Assembly: GCA_965153455.1 (NCBI GenBank)
Contig: OZ234504.1
Location: 10,106,001 to 10,170,000 of the forward strand
DNA length: 64,000 bases
Origin: Sphagnum compactum
Taxonomy: Eukaryota; Bryophyta; Sphagnopsida; Sphagnales
Reading direction: 5' to 3'
Under the pieces are notes generated by a model that saw only the letters and a list, made by a program, of their open reading frames with translations, had not been told where the DNA came from and did not search any database. Below are positions 1 to 12,462 of the stretch, piece after piece (within the stretch, counting starts at the first letter, position 1; the number at the start of each line of letters is the position of its first letter). The translations under genes were made by a program, and so were the position numbers.

Positions 1-431
1 ATAAAATTCATGAACGTGGACTTTTATTTTATAATATATTAATTTTATGTATTTGAAATTTTAAGGTATTGCATGATTGATTATTAGGAAACTAAAAAAT
101 ATTGAATTAGTTGAATATGATTCTAATTTATTGTGGGATGAACTTTTCAAGATCACAAAACATAGTCATTTTAGAAGTTCCTTTAAACATAAAAAATGAT
201 TGTTTTTAAAAGTATCTTTTAGAAATAAATTATAACATCATGATTTGAACTTGGAAATGGAAACATTTATTAATTTCAATCATATCAAAATGTTCATATT
301 TAAGTCAATTTCAAATACCCTAGATATCAATTTTTGGAAATGGACCCTAACAATTATTGTTTTTGATCCACCCTAAGGTGCTTTCACCTTGTGTGCATGT
401 GAGTCTAGTGTTTTGAGTTGATCAAATTTAC

Positions 432-650
432 AATGAATGGATCTTCTTCAAGCACACTTGGTGCATCAACTTCTTATAACACCCCTTGTGTTTTAAATTT
501 TATTGGCATGAATGATTTTGAATTTTGTTGACACCTATAATGCATCAAATTCTTACAATATCCTTGGTTCTTTTAATTCTACTTGTTTACTTGGTTCATC
601 AAGTTCTCATAACTTAGCTGTCATGCATCAATTTCTACCATTTAGTTATT
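432..650 (+). pseudogene. Frameshifted Ser/Thr/Asn-rich coding remnant, family unknown
   Basis: From the ATG at 432 one frame reads MNGSSSSTLGASTSYN and continues to FIGMNDFEFC before a TGA at about 527. A one-base shift restores an open frame reading DTYNASNSYNILGSFNS and GSSSSHNL. The composition bias continues across the shift, which suggests one former reading frame with a small indel. I do not recognise the family. A transposon-derived or low-complexity protein is possible, and chance is not excluded. Confidence 0.2.
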
Positions 651-1194
651 GCAAACTCATTTTCATTTTTATCTTATATCTTCCATATGAAAACAATAAA
701 TTAATATCAAAATGGATGGAAGTACAATTTAAAAACACTTATTTGGTCCTTTTCATTATGTGTATAAAATTTTATCTATATAAAATTAAAAGCAAATAAG
801 GTTTGAAATCAGACAAATTGCAAGTATCCTTGTTTATTGGGTGGTAAATTTGTGGTTGGGTAGCCTTCAACAAAAAAATTACTTATTAAATTCTACTTAT
901 ATAAAGTTAGGATATGAAAAATTATTGTACTCTTGAAGGGACCATCAAAAATCTATTCTATTTTCCATTTGTCACATCTTATTTATCATGTATTTAACAA
1001 AAGTTCACACTACAAAAATAGATTGCACATGTTACATGTATTTTGAAAAACCTATTCTCAACATACTTTTATATTGAAAATTTCGAAAACTACTCCATAA
1101 TAGTGAAAACTATATATTTATGATGAATTTTTCACTAGTTTACATTTACTTTTTAAGTAAAAAAACAAGGCAATAAAATTGTTCACTTTATTTT

Positions 1195-1510
1195 ACTTAT
1201 ACACATATGACATTCAAAGGATGTTCAAAAACATGTGGGCTTCAAAGTTTCCATTGGCAAATTCTATGATAAATCTTGTGGGGAAGATCCATATCATGCA
1301 TTATGAAGGTTGTTTAATAGGTGAAGGTAAAGAAAAAGTTCTTCTAAACCTTAAGGTAGATGGTTTGCAAAAACATGCCAAGATAAGCAAAAGGTTCTAG
1401 TTGGTCATTTAGGAGTTCCATTGCATGAATATTACATGAACAATGATAGCCAACATTAAAGTAATAAGAGGGTTTATGTTGATCATTATTTAGGTTTTGT
1501 TGTGAAGATG
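1195..1510 (+). pseudogene. Possible BED-zinc-finger-like transposase fragment
   Basis: The frame contains a Trp-rich start (MWASKFPLA), then a spaced Cys, LKVDGLQKH and, after a stop at about 1398, YYMNNDSQH and NKRVYVDHY. This order (W, C, then a K-D-x-L-x-KH motif and a downstream D/H block) resembles the N-terminal BED-like domains that precede hAT-type transposases in plants. Only one of the expected cysteines is clear and stops interrupt the frame, so at best it is a decayed fragment. The family assignment is inference from motif spacing only. Confidence 0.25.
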
Positions 1511-4061
1511 TTTTATGGAAGGTAGAAAAGATTTAGATGGCAAGTTAGATTCTGTAACAATTATACTTTTATTTATAAATAGGGATAATCATTTTGGTAC
1601 TAATGTGTTCCATTTTGCAAGTTTACTTTCCATTGCATCAAGGCAAAATTGTGTTATGGACTAAGGTTCAATTCCCTTAGAAGGCACCACATGGAATTCG
1701 TCACCATTGAATGCATCTTCAATTAACAATAATGGTTTGTTATTATGCATTAATTTGGAATCCTACATCTAGTCTATTTTTCCATGAACAACATCTCAAA
1801 TTATGATTGGCCACCATCATACTTAAAGTGATGAATCTATTTATTTATTTATTTTGGTGTGACATATCTCAATGTCAAACTTATATCCTCATAATCATCA
1901 ATCACAATGTAATGGCAACAAGTAAAAGAAAAAGTTTACAGCTAAATGTATAAAAAACAACTTACATGACATTATTGCAATAATTGTTGGTGGTTTTTTG
2001 AAATGACATCTACTACACTAGTTATTTTCACTTGATTTGTGAACATGCATTTACAAGTTTTTTCTATTATGGCCAAATTTTACGACTTTGTTTACATAAT
2101 ATATCTTTCCTTCACAAGAAAAATGGCTTTGATTTTTTCATTCCAAAATAGAAACACTTCTTTAGTTGTGATTATTTGCATGTTTTGAGTTGCAATGTTT
2201 ATGAACATTTAAGATGCATTTTAAAACATGGTTTGAGGTCATTGAAAATAATGTCAGTCACAAATTCTCTATTATAAAGTAGGAATTGAAATGTCCATCT
2301 GCTATTTGAATTAGACCCAGCCCAAGACACTAGGCATGACTATGATGCAAAGTTTATAGGTGTTATCAAACATCAATGCTTGCACTTCATCCTAAAGTAA
2401 ATTCATGCCCTATCACTTTGAACACTACATCATAAAGCAATTTCTAGAACATGTCCTACAAAAATGTTTCAATCTTTGGTTTCCATGATGCTTAAATCTA
2501 CAATAGGTTTTGACTTCTTAAATTGTTGCTAGTTTTTGGCGAGGATTGAAACACATTTGCTTCAACTTATGTAACATTGTTTTCCTAATTTGTGATTATG
2601 CTATGTGTCCTACAAACTCCAATATATTGCATCCAACTTTAATGTTTAAAATGGGTTACAAGCAAATAATGAAGTGGGGGATTTCATAGATGGCCGAGAT
2701 TTGATTATAAGGTTACAATGTCTATGCTCATAGGGATTGGCCTTTTTGGAAAATGTCACGAAAATACATGGTAGATGCAAACACATGCCTTTATATTGAG
2801 CGGACAATTTGATATCTCTGAGTTCATAATAAAAAAAGTAGATGTGAGAAAAAAACCTATTGCAGAACTCAATTTCAAAGATTTCATTGTTGAAAATCCA
2901 AATCTAGTCCTTTTCAATAAATTGCATGACAAATATTGTTGTTGGATTCCAACATCATCAAAAGCTCCAAGATTGTTTTAGTTTTATATGTTAATTTTGT
3001 GTGATCCTCTTTCAATTATTCGTTTTCTCAATGTGGTTAACCTTAAGTTATGATAATATAGAAATTTTATTTTTCTCTCTTGCAAGAAACCCAAAATAAT
3101 ATCAATCAAGGTTTAATTTGAGGTATCATATTGAAAATTGATTTTTATCTCTTGCAATTAACCCAAAAAATAAAAAACTTGGTCTTTTGGGCTGAAATTT
3201 TCATGTAGCCATGACATGTAAAGTGGTCTTTTTTATTGTAAATTACAACAATAAATAGCCATACTCATACTTCACAATAACAATGAATACAAAGGAAACC
3301 AAAAATGTTTTATCAATAATGCAAAAAAACTAAGTGCAAGTTTTATAATCATTCCAACTAAATGTATGCTTATTATTATTATTATTATCATTAATTTTAG
3401 ACTTGTAAATGGATCAACACTTTTTGAGGGCAAATTTTTGCACCTTGGCCAATGTTTGGAATTTTTTTGGTGCAAAATTATTTTTGAATGCCATTTTGAT
3501 AACATTTTTAATAAAGGGCATTATTTTCCAATTTTTAGACCTTGAAAAAAACATTTAAATAATCCTTAATCCTTATTTATGTATGTTGTCAATATTTAAG
3601 TTCAAATACAAAGCCCCAACATGGTTGATACAAAACTAAATGTTATGCATCATTTTTTCATTCACTAATGGGGAGGTCATTTAAATTTTTAAAAGTAAAA
3701 TCAGTTCAAAATTAGTGATTCAACTTGTGGGAAAAAATAATATAAGCCCACGAAGTTTTTTTAAATCTATATTTTCTTGAAATGTATTTGAAAATATAGT
3801 CAAAGTTAATTTTATTTATAATTTTATGGTTTGTGCACACCTAATGTAAGAAAAATAAAAATATTTAGACCTAAAAATTGCTAGCCTTTATTAATCAACC
3901 ATTAACCTAACACCTAATTACTAATTCACCACTAACACTAGGTGGTTAATTTACACAAACCCATCCAAACCTAGTGTTAGATTACTTTTAATTTTTCTTA
4001 ACACCTACTCTCCATCATGATTTTGCTTACATTGGGTAGACCTAGAGTAGGTGGTCTCTTG

Positions 4062-4189
4062 GCGCATCATGACTTCAACACTTGTCAACATTGCTTGTCA
4101 CTCATCACTCTAGGATCACCTTTAGGCACATCATGACTTCAATGCTTATCAACATTGCTCATCACTTGTGATTCTAGGATCACCTTTAG
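4062..4189. repeat. Two-copy 64-bp tandem repeat
   Basis: The unit beginning GCGCATCATGACTTCAA at 4062 is repeated from 4126 as GCACATCATGACTTCAA. Both units carry the same inner words (CAACATTGCT, CTAGGATCACCTTTAG). The copies differ at several positions, so the duplication is not recent. No coding potential is apparent. Confidence 0.8.
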
Positions 4190-5451
4190 AATCATTTTTT
4201 CACACTCTTGCATGTTCATCATCTTTTCAAATTATTGTCTGAATTTCTCATTTGTGATTTTTTTTCTTTTGAAATTGATTTGTGAAATGTTGCCTTTTCA
4301 AGCTGTTATGTCAGAGTTTATCATTTGAAGTTGATATTTGTGTATTTTGAAATGTCCTTCTAAAGCAACAAAGCAAAATAAATTTGTGATTATTGTCTTT
4401 AAAGCAATAGAACAATAGAGCAAAACAATTGTGCAATTGTCATTTTTTTAGATAGCTTTATACAATTTCTTTCTCGTTTATTTTCTTCAAATTTTATTTA
4501 CCTAGAATTTCATTATCTATAGCATGTTCAATTAATTCATTGTTTGATATCAACCATCTCCTACAATCTACTTTAATTTTTTGATAAAACAATGTTGCTT
4601 GAAGAACATGGCAATGTTCTTTGAAAACAATTGTGATGTTCCAAAGTTGTTCGGAAAAAAATGGTGAATCTATTGTGATGCTACTTGAAAAAAAAACAAT
4701 GTTGTGACATTACTTTACAAACTTCGTGAAATGGCACATACAACATTATTTGAAGGATTTTAGATGTTTTAAATTGTTGGCATAGCAAATAATTTTAGAA
4801 ATGGCACAAAATCAATGATGGCGTTATTACACAACTTAATAAATTTGAAGGTGCAATTAGCAAAGTCACATGAATATGCACATGGACAATACATGTTATG
4901 TTACCGTCAAGATATTTGTTCAAAATCTACACTACCAAATTAACAACTAAGTTTCTCTTTTTCTTTTGAAAACAAATTATGTTTTAACTCTTGTTGTTTT
5001 AACATTTCACTAAACATCCATATGACACATCAAACTCCATGTTAACCTCATTGTTATATCTAACTCTAAGTGTGGACTCCATTAAGTTAACATTAATCTA
5101 CCACCTACTCACCACTAGGTGTGCATGCATATTTAATATATCTATTTATTAGTTGTTAAATTCTACCATGCTTATTGATACATGAGGATGTTGACATTTA
5201 TTGATTCCTTGTGAAGGCTGGTTTCAAGTTTTAGGGGTTATTTCAAAACAAATCTTGAAAAACTTTGAAGTTTGAAATGTTGAAATTGGCAGGTTCTAAG
5301 CCTAGATGTAGCCAACCCTAGCTTTTCTTGGACCAAATTCGGGTCCATGCCTTAAGGTGTGTTCACATTTGGTGTTAGGAACTCGCCTAATACCATGCTA
5401 ACCACATGGTGGTTAGCTCAGTTGCTCTTTATTTTCATACCTACCTACTAA
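4190..5451. other. AT-rich intergenic DNA
   Basis: I see no gene or structured repeat here. Scattered ACCTA/TAGGT words occur near 5100 and 5380-5450, a compositional habit that recurs elsewhere in the window. Confidence 0.5.
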
Positions 5452-5823
5452 GAGCATCTCCACCTGTGCTCAGTATGTCACTCTGGACAATAAAATTAAA
5501 TGTCTAAGTTTAGCTGTTTTTTTCTTGGCAACCCCACCAATAAGACTATAACTGGAACTGCATCTATGTGAGGACTACTAATCACAAATCAAGGACCAAT
5601 CATTATGATCAACGATCAGAAATACTGAGCTGCAGTTAGGTCCAATTTATTACACTCTTTTTTGGAGGTGCACAAGTGTGTTGCGCCTTTTACTAGTCAC
5701 TGGGCAAGCTGCACGAATTTGGTGCAGAAAAACCAATTTCCTGAGCTAAACTGGCACATTTTGATTTTTTCGTAATAAATCTTACTTTCTGGAGTCACAT
5801 AATGAGCACCATTGGAGATGCTC
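5452..5823. mobile_element. Tourist/PIF-Harbinger-like MITE with TAA target duplication
   Basis: The element starts GAGCATCTCCACCTGTGCTCA and ends with its imperfect reverse complement, TGAGCACCATTGGAGATGCTC. It is flanked by TAA on both sides (5449-5451 and 5824-5826), the 3-bp target duplication typical of PIF/Harbinger elements. It has no coding capacity. An internal block (CTGAGCTAAACTGGCACAT) is shared in reverse orientation with the element at 59647-59956, so both belong to one family. The superfamily call rests on TSD length and small size; the transposase source is not in the window. Confidence 0.8.
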
Positions 5824-6123
5824 TAACAACCCACAATCAAGTTGTTATCAGGTAGGTTGTAAACACAGCCCTTACCTATGTATAAACCATCTACATACCT
5901 AGTGATTACCTATTTTCCTACCTATTTCTTACATAATTGTTTACCAAGGTGAAACAGAATATTAACTCAGTTGAGGTTCATCCGCAACTGAGTGATAACG
6001 GGCATCCAGTGGATGGTGCGCTGGTGGGTGCTGGTTCACTGTGGCATACAAAGAGTAAACAACCCTAGACTAATTCAACCACAATTCTACTTCTACATCA
6101 AAGAACAAGGGGTGTGTCCCACT

Positions 6124-6603
6124 TATTGAACCGTGTTTAACACATTTCGAATTTTTTTTACGTATAATACATATAATACGCATATAAAACATTTATATCG
6201 ATACAAAAAAAGAAAATGCTGTCACAGCATCGTGTTTAACACATTTCGATTTTTTTGACGTATAATATGTATAATACGCGTATAAAACGTTTATATCGAT
6301 ACAAAAAAAAAATGTTGTGACATCCGTGGCATGGTGTTTATCAGAACACGCACTCAACAAAACCTTGGTCAATGAGTCTTGTTGAGTGCGCCTTCTGATA
6401 AACACCATGCCACGGATGTCACAGCATTTTTTTTTATCGATATAAACGTTTTATACACGTATTATACGTATTATACGCATGTATTATACGTACGTTCTAT
6501 ACATACGATTCAATACATCTGTATACTTGAAAAGTAGCCGTTAGTATTATATGATGTATAATACAAGTGTATTATACGCACGTTCTATACATACGTTTCA
6601 ATA
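6124..6603. mobile_element. 480-bp foldback MITE with 8-bp TSD
   Basis: Direct flanks GTCCCACT occur at 6116-6123 and 6604-6611. The termini are inverted: TATTGAACCGTG on the left and the reverse of TATTGAAACGT on the right. Internally a very long snapback pairs about 6250-6354 with about 6367-6480, with the loop near TTGGTCAATGAGTC. The left side also carries a roughly 100-bp tandem duplication (6133 and 6233, each starting GTGTTTAACACATTTCG) and the right side repeats the TTCTATACATACG block. The 8-bp TSD points to a hAT-like origin, but the TIR start is not the usual CAGGG type. Confidence 0.8.
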
Positions 6604-7319
6604 GTCCCACTGTGGCCTTGCCATTTACATTAATCTTAAGGCAAAAGAAGAATTATGGAAACTCAAATATTTCACCATCCAAAAATATAATCTTCAAAAA
6701 ATATCCTATAAAAGAAACCAAAATCCTTCAAGATATTATAACTCTATACCTAACCTCAAGTTCCAACACAAGCCCAAATATCATCTTTCAAAAATCCTCA
6801 TATAAATATAGACCGGTTATTACCTAGGGTCCAAAATCCCTTAAGCAGCAAAAAAAAAATTGATTTTTTTTCTGCTTCATCTTATTATACTCTATAATGA
6901 ATCTAAACACAAATATCCTTGCCTTGGTAGGCAAGGCCAAATAAATGACATTTTAATGGCCAGGAAATAGAGGAGTGCAACATATAGAACACCAGAAACA
7001 ACTCTAACTCTTGAACATATTGAACCCTATTTCTTGTTGTGTCTATGGATTTTAACTTGAAAGATAATAGGTATACATGGGAACAAAAAATAAAATTATT
7101 ATTTAAGAATTGATTTGAATATTTATCACATCATGTATGCAAAAAAAAATTAGTACAAAACTTCAAACCCTTCATAAATAACTTATTTGTACATACTTGG
7201 ATTTATTTATTTCATAAAACTATGAAGAAAGTTTTTTTTTTTTTTTTTCTAAAGTATATGTATAATAATTCTCTATACCCATTGCCCCATTTTTTTCTCT
7301 CTACTTCCGTGTTTTATTT
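6604..7319. other. AT-rich intergenic DNA
   Basis: No gene is seen. A T-run of about 18 lies near 7232-7249. A short self-complementary word, CCTTGCC...GGCAAGG, lies near 6920-6940. Confidence 0.5.
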
Positions 7320-7638
7320 CATGGATTTTTAATTTTAATAGCCAAAATAGCTATCAGCCATAGGAAGATGTAAAACAAGTGGCAATGGTCCCTAGGAAGA
7401 TTTAGCCAAATCTGGCTACAAACGTTATATATATGAAGCACAGAACTTCAATTATTCGCTACTTCAGTATTTTTTGGCTACACATGGAAAAACCAGATAT
7501 AGAAATCTTACGATAATTATTTACTTTTGACTTTTCTTCACTTCTGGCGATTGAAAACCTCCAAAATCACTTGCTTTGGGAATTTTTGATTTTTAATTTC
7601 ACTCTTTGGCTAAATCTCGCCAATAAAGAAAAACACTA
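7320..7638. mobile_element. hAT-like MITE copy upstream of the PP2C gene (old)
   Basis: This stretch aligns along its length with the reverse complement of the well-bounded element at 32171-32475. Shared words in the same order are AGCCAAA, GAAGATGTA, AAGTGGC, GGCTACA, CTTCTGGCGATTGAA, CCTCCAAAATCACT, AATTTC and CGCCAA near the end. The termini are degraded (CATGGATTTTT at the left, AAAAACACTA at the right) and I cannot find a clean target duplication, so the limits are approximate. It ends about 850 bp before the PP2C start codon. A TATATATAT word lies inside it near 7427-7436. Confidence 0.65.
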
Positions 7639-8026
7639 CGCTACTTTACTCCGTTAAGTACCTATCCGTCCGTTGGTGCTCTTGAATTTATTTTATTTTA
7701 TTTTATTTTATTGTTATTTTTTTGGGGGTGGGGCGGGGCAATTTTCAGAGTTTCTAGAAGAACTCAGTAAGTGCACAGGAAGCTGCATGTTGATTTCTGT
7801 GTTGGGAGTGTGTGTATGTCTCTCTGTGTTTTTTGTTCCCGTTTTGCGCTTTGCGGACGGAATTCGAGCGGTTTCGGAAGTTTTCCGTTTGCGGAGGTGT
7901 GCGAGAAAACGGACGGCAGTCGAGATTGATTGATTTTTGGTGCGCTTTTGCAGTGCAATGAAATTTGTGTTTTTTTTCTCTTCGACAAAGATTCTTTGCA
8001 GCTTTGTGTATGTATTTGTGTGTTTG

Positions 8027-8049
8027 TGTGTGTGTGTGTGTGTGTGTTT
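8027..8049. repeat. (TG)n microsatellite in the PP2C leader region
   Basis: A TG dinucleotide run of about 11 units sits between the upstream MITE and the PP2C coding start. It probably lies in the promoter or 5' UTR. Confidence 0.8.
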
Positions 8050-8335
8050 TTTTTGGAATTATTCTTATTTTTATGTGTAAAGCTTTGTGGCGATGTCGGA
8101 TGACCTACCAGAGGAAAGAAAGAAGAGCAGCTTGACTGTCTTTTGGCTCTCTTTTGCTGCAATGAAACAGTGAATCGGAATGCTGCTGGAAAAAAAACTT
8201 TGCTTGGTATTTGTGTAGCTGCTGCTTTGTTATTACTTGTGGACCATGAGACTTGTTCGTCATTTGACCTCATTCTCTGATCTCTTCTTCTTCTTCTTTT
8301 TGCAATTTTTTTCTTTGTTTTTTGGTGATTTTCAG

Positions 8336-8492
8336 GCTTTTTTGTGACGTGAAACCTTGTCATTTGGTCAGATCTCCAGCTCAATTTGTTGAACACCGAT
8401 GCTGGTTCGGAGTGCAAGGACAATTTGTCGAGTTCTGCTGCACCGCTTTGTAACAGCTCCTCTTCTTTTTGCATGTGCGGTGAGAATTCCAG
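8336..8492 (+). other. Probable PP2C 5' UTR exon end following a leader intron
   Basis: A strong acceptor-like tract (TTCTTCTTCTT, then T-rich, then TGATTTTCAG ending at 8335) precedes this stretch, which runs into the PP2C ATG at 8493. A leader intron is therefore likely, but I could not fix its donor. Several upstream ATGs (for example 8398) would open short competing frames if this stretch is transcribed. Confidence 0.35.
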
Positions 8493-11400
8493 ATGGGAAC
8501 ATACCTTAGCACGCCGAAAACTGACAAGGTATCTGACGATGGAGAGAATGAAGACTTGCGTTTTGGTTCATCTGCCATGCAAGGCTGGCGCCAATCGATG
8601 GAAGATGCGGTGTGTGTCCATTCTCTTAAATCTCTCAACCCTAATTTTTGCCCCCCCCCCCCAACTGATGCAGATACTTAGGGTTCTCTCGTCAAAAAAA
8701 AAGAAAAAACGCACAAATGCTTGCTTGCTTCTTCACAGCAAAATATATTAACTCAGATGCAATTGAGAATCTCAGTTAAACCACTGCCAATGGACATGTG
8801 TACAATCTGCAGGCTCCTTGTTTTGCACATCTGTCCAATGAAAGTGCAAGCGAAGGATTTATTTAGGGTTAATCAAAGCAGAGACATTGCACTTTGCTGC
8901 ACATGGCAAACATTAATTTCTAGTAACAAAAGAATGGGAAACATTTTACCCGGCTGTTTGAAATTATGGCTGCAATAAAATTTTGCCTTTGTTCCAAGGG
9001 TTCAATTGGACAATGTGTTGCAATTTGCCATGGAGAAAGTGACAAGCAAATTTGTTCCCATCTAAATGAGAGTCAGCATTGTCAAAAAGCATTTAATGGC
9101 AAGTTGTGCTTCAAAACCTTGTGCAGCATGCTGCAATTCTGGATGTGGACAAAGACACTTCAATCTTTGGAGTTTACGATGGCCATGGAGGTGTGTGTAT
9201 AACTCATCTTGGCAGGAACTTTTTTTCTGGAAGGATTATAGCTGTGTCTTGTTAATTAGAGAGTTCCAAGAGCAGAATGTGTTCTGTCCCTAAATTGTAG
9301 AGTTGTGCATGCCTTTGACCTTGCTCTTCATATGGTGTACTGGATTTCTCCCTTTGGTCTTTCTCAGATAGATCTTCTTGGTGTTGCAGGGAAAGTAGTG
9401 TCTAAGTTCTGTGCCAAGTATTTGCATAAGGAAGTCTTGAAGTCTGAAGCATATCAATCTGGTGATCTGAGTAAAGCCCTTGAATATGCCTTTCTACGGT
9501 AAAATCCCTCTATTTCTTGCTTTCACTCTGTCTCTGTCTCATCTCTCATCTCTTAACTCTCTTTCCCTCTTTCTCATTCTTTATTGGAGTTTTCACATTC
9601 TAATATAACTCCAATGGATTCTTCTGGACATTAGGATGCTCTTTTGTTTTTTTTCCAATTGTCCACAAACAGATCAAAGTTATGCATCTTGTATTAAGCA
9701 TCCCTGGAAATCAAGAGTCAATTGAACACAACTTGGGCATGAAGACATGAGACCAATTGTGTGCTTGTTATGCAGAATGGATGAAATGATGAAGGGGGAG
9801 CGAGGGTGGAGGGAGCTTCAGATCCTTGGAGACAAAGGACGCAGGTTTAGTGGAATGTGGGATGGCCCCTCTACAGGGAGTACAAGGGATGACCCTGCAT
9901 CCCCCATCAGCAGCACAAACGGAATCTTCATAGAGTCAAGTGATGAGGACTGGACTCAGGAAGAGGTCTTCCTTACTCTTCAATCCACTATTTCTTATTT
10001 TTCTAAGCCACATTGTTTTCTTTCTTAGGTCAATTGAGCTATTTGCCCTATGAAAATGACTGTCAACTGGTGTCCACTGCCAAACAACAGCAATTCCAGG
10101 GTTGGTTGCATGAGAAGAATTAAGCACACCAAATTTCATGGATTGATATATGTCAGATTCTAAGTCTTGACATGCTTATTGTTTTCAAGGCACCATTTAT
10201 GGCTTGAAGTTGAGGAAGTTGTAGCTGATGTGGGGTCAGTTGGTTTGTCCTTACAGATCTCAAACGCTAACATGGAAAACAGTAACATATGATCATCCAT
10301 TTGTTCCAAATGGCAATATTTTCACTTAGTAACCAGACTCACCAGAAGTGAAAATGCCATGTGGCTCAGCTTACTGGCTACAAGCATTATAATTATCAGT
10401 GGGTCTTGAAGGCAATAGGATACATGCTCTAGCTGTAGCCAGTGTTGATCATGTGGTTTTGGTGCGTGAATGCAGGGCACCCATTCAACATTTTCAGGGC
10501 CCACTGCAGGGAGTACTGCAGTGGTTGCAGTTATAAGAGGAAACCAGCTTGTGGTGGCCAATGCTGGAGACTCCCGATGTATTATGTCCCGCCATGGCAA
10601 GGTGCTTGCAAACTGTAACTCCATTGCTTGTTTTTAGAGACCTGATTAAACAACCACAATAGTGCATGTGTTACGCCCTTGGATCCCTCAGATGATAGCT
10701 TGCCATTTGTATAGAAGCAAAAATGTGAATGCTATGAACAAATTTTGTGTGATCAGGAACTGTGAGAAACCAATACTGTTTCTCTTAGTGAACAAACACA
10801 GACTATGCTGCATGCAGTTGCAGATAGGGGTTTCTTGTGGTTTCTTTGTACATCTTGATGGATTCATGAATTCTTTTGTGAATTATGTGGGAATTTACAG
10901 GCACTGGAGTTGTCTTTAGATCACAAGCCTGAGCTAGAGGTTGAGAGAGGAAGGATTTTGTTTGCTGGGGGTTTCGTTCATGCTGGCCGCGTGAATGGTA
11001 GCCTTAACCTTACAAGAGCAATTGGTATGTAGCATTTCTATACCAATATGAGGGTTGCTCTCATTGACTTATGGCAACTTCTTACTGGTATCTTCTGGAT
11101 GTATAGTGGCCATGAGTGATTTTGACACCATGAATACCTGTAGAAAATTCAGACATTTTTTGAAAGGTCAATTTTTTTCTTTGGATATAAGCTCTTAATC
11201 AAAGCTCTAGATTGGGAATTTGTGAATGCAGGTGATGTTAAGTTCAAGTATCAAACTGATTTGCCACCTGAGAAGCAGATAGTTACATGCTTCCCTGATG
11301 TGAGACAAGTGCGTGCCAACATTCTCCTAATTTTCAGTTTCTTCAAGAAGAATATGGTTAAAACTCTTCAAATCCTATTACAGTGATGACAAACTTTCAC

Positions 11401-12462
11401 TTGGTAAAAATGAACCCCATCCTTGAGTTCCTGAAGACACTTGACAGTATAACAAATAGTGCTTATTGGGGAGAATTCTCTCATTGTGGAAGTTGTGACC
11501 TGATAGGCCAAGCTTTAATCACTAAGCCTTGAACAGGAGGCATGGGATGGGAAGTAATAGGAGAACATTTTGGCCAGAACCTACTGACTTCTTCTTTCAA
11601 ATGAGTTTTATTGTTTCATGTTGACCACTACCATGAGGTATCAATGCTTATGGTGGAGGTGCTTGGTACAGGTGGAGCTTGGGACAGGTGATGAATTTCT
11701 TGTGTTGGCTTGTGATGGTATCTGGTATGTTTCTTTGTGGTTCTTGTGTATCTTATTTCTCAGTTCAGGGAATTGATCCACAGAGTCAGTTTTTGTGGCC
11801 TTGGGATCTGTTTCTGATCATTCTTGATTCTCATTCTCATGTGCTTGTTTCATAGCCATATCTAGCAATTTCCAACCAGTAAGCAACTGCTTTGTACCTT
11901 ACCCTGACCATAAATTCATGATGGGCACAAAAGTAATGTAACCTGGTCATATCTTATAGGGATGTCATGTCAAGTCAAGGGGTGGTGGACTTTGTACATC
12001 AACGGCTTCCAAATGTGAGTATCTCTTTGCCATTGTTTTCTGTTCTCATAGTATCCCATTCAAGAGGTAAAAGCGATTCTCATAGAATCTTATCTTGTTG
12101 ATGTTCTACAGAGATAAAAATCAGCCACTTCAATGTGAAAACTGTCTGTGCTGTCTTCCTAGTTTAAATGCTGCACTGTCTTCAAAAGTTCTCATGAAGT
12201 AGCAGCACCTATTGGTTTATGGATATTTGTGATGATAAACAAAATCAGCTGCTTTTGTGTTATGCCTTACAAGTGCAAATGTCTAAAAATTGCTAGTTTG
12301 TGACAACAGGCCAAATCAATCTCATCCTTGTGTGAGGAGCTTCTTGACTACTGCCTGTCCCCAAGCACTCGGCAGCAGGAGGGTTGTGACAACATGAGTG
12401 TCATCATTGTTCAGCTCAAAAAATTCCAGATTGAGACTCCAACAACAAATGAAAGCTCATGA
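8493..12462 (+). CDS. Protein phosphatase 2C, ten coding exons, 355 aa, intact
   Basis: A Mg/Mn-dependent serine/threonine phosphatase of the plant PP2C family. Inferred exons are 8493-8609, 9127-9190, 9390-9498, 9776-9965, 10476-10601, 10901-11024, 11232-11308, 11672-11724, 11960-12014 and 12310-12462. All introns are GT-AG and the total of 1068 nt is an exact multiple of three. The start [14 protein letters not shown] matches the conserved N-terminus of this clade (Arabidopsis At2g25070/At4g31860 type, about 355 aa), which carries an N-terminal glycine suited to myristoylation. Metal-binding motifs are present: SMED (35-38), DGHGG (57-61), NAGDSRC (189-195), ACDGIWD (282-288) and GCDNMS (330-335). 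No broken residue is seen. Exon 2 is only 64 nt and is easily missed by gene finders. It converges on the HEMA pseudogene. Its substrate cannot be told from sequence. Confidence 0.93.

Larger units (their letters stand above)
1..4061. other. AT-rich gene-poor stretch
   Basis: No intact gene is visible on either strand. Short open frames here are broken by frequent stops and show no recognisable domain, apart from two weak coding-like remnants listed separately near 432-650 and 1195-1510. A short (TTA)n run lies at about 3370-3388. Low-complexity T- and A-runs are common. I see no RNA gene, LTR pair or clear promoter. Confidence 0.6.

Noticed and set aside
7764-8474. 236-codon open frame on the minus strand opposite the PP2C leader
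   Set aside because: It reads through the (TG)n run and T/C-rich leader, giving His/Thr repeats and Lys/Ser bias from low-complexity DNA. There is no domain, and the plus strand has a good leader-intron acceptor here.
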